A stretch of DNA of 7,050 nt from an uncultured Phycisphaerales bacterium. Its GTDB lineage: Bacteria > Planctomycetota > Phycisphaerae > WQYP01. The DNA is taken from contig CAIPTQ010000155.1 of assembly GCA_903868035.1 (NCBI GenBank), forward strand, positions 1 to 7,050, given 5' to 3'. The notes beneath the pieces are model-generated. The model did no database searches and was not told the origin of the DNA. It saw nothing but the letters and a program-made list of their open reading frames with translations. The first letter of the stretch is position 1. Every line of letters begins with the position of its first letter. Shown piece after piece: positions 5,035 through 7,050 of this stretch. The position numbers and the translations under genes are program-made.

Positions 5035-6558
5035 ATGGTGAGGCATGTTCATTGGGTGTTCCGCAGCAAGACGTTTGTCTGGCTGGCCTGTGCGGGGCTG
5101 GCGGCTCTGTTTGATGGCCTATTCTGGGGGCATCCGCTGGGCTGGTCGGCGGTGATATTTGCGGGGGTGGTGGTGGCGGTACATCTGGGGCGGGCGCCGG
5201 GGCTCTGGAGGTTTGGTTGGGGACGAGTGATGGCGGTGCTGGCGGCGGGGTTGGTTCTGGCGCTGGTGGAAGAGCCTTCGCCGTTGGCGTTGCTGGTGGT
5301 GTTTGCCGGGCTGGGGACGCTGGTACTGGTGGCGCAGCGCGAGATGGCGCTGGCGGACCGCGTGAGCGCGTGGATGCGGAATTGGATCCTTCTGCTGGCG
5401 ACGATCCCGGTGCGCATTCTATTAGACAACGTGATTGTGGTGCGGTGGCTGCGGCGGCATCCGCAGGCGGCGGGGCGGATCGCGCGGGCGGCTACTTTTA
5501 TCGCGTGGTGGGTGCTGCCGGTGATTGCGGGGGCGGTGTTTGTCGGGCTGTTTGCGCTGGCCAATCCGATCATTGAGCGATGGCTGCGCGACGGGTTGGA
5601 GAATGCATGGCGGTTGCTGGATGGGCTGGCGTTTCTGAATGTGACGCGAGTGTTGCTGTGGATTGTGGTGGCGGTAGGGGCGTATGGACTGCTGCGATAT
5701 CGGCGGATGCGGGTGCGGCGGCGGGAGGCCGGAGTAGTGCGTGCCGAGCCAGTGATGGCGCGGGCGGCATGGATACAGACGCTTTCGGGGCCGGGGATGA
5801 TCATACGCTGCCTGGTGGTGTTCAACGCGGTGTTCGTGGTGCAGAGCGGGCTGGACCTGGTGTATCTGTTCGGCGGGGCGAAGCTGCCGGCGGGGATGAC
5901 GTATGCACACTATGCGCATCGGGGGGCGTATCCGCTGGTGTTCACGGCACTACTGGCGGGGTGGTTCGTGCTGCTGGCGTTCAAGACGGGCGGGGCGGGG
6001 CAGCGGTCGGCGTGGTCGCGGCGGCTGGTGTATGCGTGGATCGGGCAGAACGTGTTTCTGTTGGTTTCGACGATCTGGCGTTTGTGGCTGTATGTGGACG
6101 CCTACAGCCTGACGCGCCTGCGCGTGGCGGCGATGATCTGGATTACGCTGGTGGGCCTGGGCTTTTTCTGGATCGCGGGGCGCATCATCCGGGCGCGGAG
6201 CAATGCGTGGTTGTGGCGGATGAACGCGGTGACGTTGTTGGGGGTGCTGTATGTGTGTGCGTTCGTCAACTTTGACGGACTGATAGCGGATTTCAACGTG
6301 CGGCACTGCCGGGAGGTGACAGGTGTGGGGGTGGCCATTGATATTGGGTATTTGGAGAGGCTGGGGCCGGAAGCGTTGCCGGCGCTGGCGTGGCTGGGGG
6401 CGCGGGATGCGGGGCAGGGGGCGGAGATTGAGCGGGCGCGGCAGGCGCTGCTGGCGGAGTTGAGGGCGGAATTGCAGGATTGGCGCGGGTGGACGTATCG
6501 GCGGTGGCGCGCGGCGCCGGCGGAGGTGAGGGGGGAGGTGGCGCGGAATCGGAATTAA
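5035..6558 (+). CDS. polytopic membrane protein, DUF4173-like
   Basis: The 507-residue product is an integral inner-membrane protein with about ten hydrophobic segments spread between residues 12 and 420. The most diagnostic stretch starts at residue 264: NAVFVVQSGLDLVYLFGG, then GMTYAHYAHRGAYPLV, which is the hallmark of the DUF4173 family as I remember it. Later segments include RLWLYVDAYSLTRLR and a conserved-looking NAVTLLGVLYVCAFVNFD. The last 80 or so residues are soluble and rich in Ala, Arg and Glu. No enzymatic motif is visible and the family has no firmly established function that I can name. ATG at 5035 is chosen because GGGAG (5024-5028) lies six bases upstream; the frame is open from TTG at 4999, which falls in the heptamer array. 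It begins 46 bases after ispH and is probably cotranscribed. Its TAA stop abuts the left edge of the next octamer repeat. Confidence 0.85.
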   Translation: MVRHVHWVFRSKTFVWLACAGLAALFDGLFWGHPLGWSAVIFAGVVVAVHLGRAPGLWRFGWGRVMAVLAAGLVLALVEEPSPLALLVVFAGLGTLVLVAQREMALADRVSAWMRNWILLLATIPVRILLDNVIVVRWLRRHPQAAGRIARAATFIAWWVLPVIAGAVFVGLFALANPIIERWLRDGLENAWRLLDGLAFLNVTRVLLWIVVAVGAYGLLRYRRMRVRRREAGVVRAEPVMARAAWIQTLSGPGMIIRCLVVFNAVFVVQSGLDLVYLFGGAKLPAGMTYAHYAHRGAYPLVFTALLAGWFVLLAFKTGGAGQRSAWSRRLVYAWIGQNVFLLVSTIWRLWLYVDAYSLTRLRVAAMIWITLVGLGFFWIAGRIIRARSNAWLWRMNAVTLLGVLYVCAFVNFDGLIADFNVRHCREVTGVGVAIDIGYLERLGPEALPALAWLGARDAGQGAEIERARQALLAELRAELQDWRGWTYRRWRAAPAEVRGEVARNRN

Positions 6559-6559
6559 C

Positions 6560-6583
6560 CACGAAGACGCGAAGACACGAAGA
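6560..6583 (+). repeat. tandem octamer repeat, three copies
   Basis: CACGAAGA, CGCGAAGA and CACGAAGA run from 6560 to 6583, directly after the stop codon of the membrane-protein gene. The junction GAATTAACCACGAAG resembles the ispH junction GAATTTTACCACGAAG. The repeat's left edge can therefore supply a TAA stop, and in ispH that stop is missing in frame. The orientation matches the copy at 4890-4945. Confidence 0.88.
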
Positions 6584-6602
6584 ATATGACGTAGAGATAG
6601 CA

Positions 6603-6623
6603 GAGTTAAGAGTTAAGAGTTAA
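6603..6623 (+). repeat. tandem heptamer GAGTTAA, three copies
   Basis: Three exact copies of GAGTTAA (6603-6623) follow the octamer block after a 19-base spacer containing GACGTAGAGA (6588-6597). TAA falls at 6607, 6614 and 6621, once in each plus-strand frame. The array ends just before the ribosome binding region of the kinase gene. Confidence 0.9.
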
Positions 6624-6652
6624 GAATGTGCTGGTGGCAGCAGGTGGATTTT

Positions 6653-7018
6653 ATGACAGATACGTACATACATAGGCGCGTGCGCAGTTTTGGGTATGCC
6701 TGCGCCGGGGTGGTTTATCTGGTGAAGACGCAGCCGCATGCGCGGATTCATCTGGCGGCTTCGGCGGTGGTGGTGGGGGCGGGGGTGGCGTTGCGGGTGA
6801 CGGCGCAGGAGTGGTGCTGGCTGATTGCGGCGATGGGGATGGTGTGGGTGGCGGAGGCGCTGAACACGGCGGTGGAACTGCTGGCGGATGCGGTGTGCCC
6901 GGAGCGGCATCCGCTGGTGGGGCGGGCGAAGGATGTGGCGGCGGGGGCGGTGCTGGTGGCGGCGGGATGCGCGGCGGCGATTGGGGGGTGCGTGTTTTGG
7001 GGGCGGATGGGGTGGTGA
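6653..7018 (+). CDS. DgkA-family lipid kinase (diacylglycerol or undecaprenol kinase)
   Basis: The 121-residue protein has the size and three-helix membrane layout of the DgkA family (PF01219), small trimeric enzymes that phosphorylate a lipid alcohol with ATP at the inner membrane. Hydrophobic segments lie at about 34-50, 54-79 and 96-116. The catalytic signature AEALNTAVELLADAV (67-81) has E68, N71 and E75, and GRAKDVAAGAVLVAA (90-104) has K93 and D94. The wording QPHARIHLAA (27-36) resembles the undecaprenol kinases of Gram-positive bacteria more than E. coli DgkA, so undecaprenol kinase is the better guess. The position matching E28 of the E. coli enzyme appears to be Gln (Q27), which is notable because E28 contributes to the active site. 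ATG at 6653 is preferred, with AGGTGGA (6642-6648) upstream; an in-frame ATG at 6626 touches the heptamer array. It is the third gene of a same-strand run from ispH. Confidence 0.88.
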   Translation: MTDTYIHRRVRSFGYACAGVVYLVKTQPHARIHLAASAVVVGAGVALRVTAQEWCWLIAAMGMVWVAEALNTAVELLADAVCPERHPLVGRAKDVAAGAVLVAAGCAAAIGGCVFWGRMGW

Positions 7019-7020
7019 GT

Positions 7021-7041
7021 GACGAATGACGAATGACGAAT
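7021..7041 (+). repeat. tandem heptamer GACGAAT, three copies
   Basis: Three exact copies of GACGAAT (7021-7041) begin two bases after the stop codon of the kinase gene. TGA occurs at 7020, 7027 and 7034, once per plus-strand frame. The window ends in CAAATTTCA, similar to the TTTTCA just before the second octamer block at 4922, so another octamer block may follow outside the window. Confidence 0.9.
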
Positions 7042-7050
7042 CAAATTTCA

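Noticed and set aside
3999..5036. Minus-strand open frame of 345 codons across ispH
   Set aside because: Low-complexity Arg/His/Pro translation opposite an intact ispH. It stays open in part because the heptamer array has no stop on that strand.

Overview
The window is GC-rich bacterial chromosome with ordinary housekeeping genes set among short interspersed repeats. No rRNA, tRNA or phylogenetic marker is present, so the taxon is uncertain. Three things suggest a planctomycete/verrucomicrobial/lentisphaeral (PVC-type) or similar environmental genome, but only as an inference: the dispersed 8-mer repeats (CACGAAGA/CACGGAGA), the 7-mer tandem repeats just after genes, and the style of the genes.

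Layout. Bases 1-424 hold no convincing protein gene. There is a weak promoter, a possible 13-codon reading frame, a strong plus-strand terminator (98-142), then a stretch dense in hairpins and short direct repeats. A MoaB/MogA-type molybdopterin gene lies on the minus strand (425-952). It is divergent from a 561-residue GT4 glycosyltransferase with a fused C-terminal Rossmann-like domain (1025-2710). Next is a translationally coupled pair: an approximately six-pass membrane protein (2844-3464) and a small winged-helix regulator (3457-3816), preceded by a promoter whose -10 region lies inside a dyad. After a terminator (3943-3963) comes a same-strand cluster: ispH (4020-4988), a polytopic DUF4173-like membrane protein (5035-6558), and a DgkA/undecaprenol-kinase-like gene (6653-7018).

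The genes together. IspH makes the isoprenoid precursors IPP and DMAPP. A DgkA-family kinase could recycle the polyprenol carrier made from them, so the last cluster may concern envelope lipid carriers (inference). The most interesting regulatory observation is that the dyad before the membrane-protein/regulator pair, CTTTGTAATGTAAAGT, recurs at 13 of 16 positions as CTTTGTGGTGCAAAGT just upstream of ispH. The small winged-helix protein may therefore control its own operon and ispH.

The most unusual structural observation is a composite intergenic module: triplets of an 8-mer, a GACGTA...AGAGA spacer, then triplets of a 7-mer containing a stop codon. It follows ispH and the DUF4173-like gene in the same order and orientation. 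A third 7-mer array follows the kinase gene. Three 7-mers with a stop codon place stops in all three frames. In ispH the repeat is read as a C-terminal tail of about 33 residues, and a stop within the 7-mer array ends the protein.
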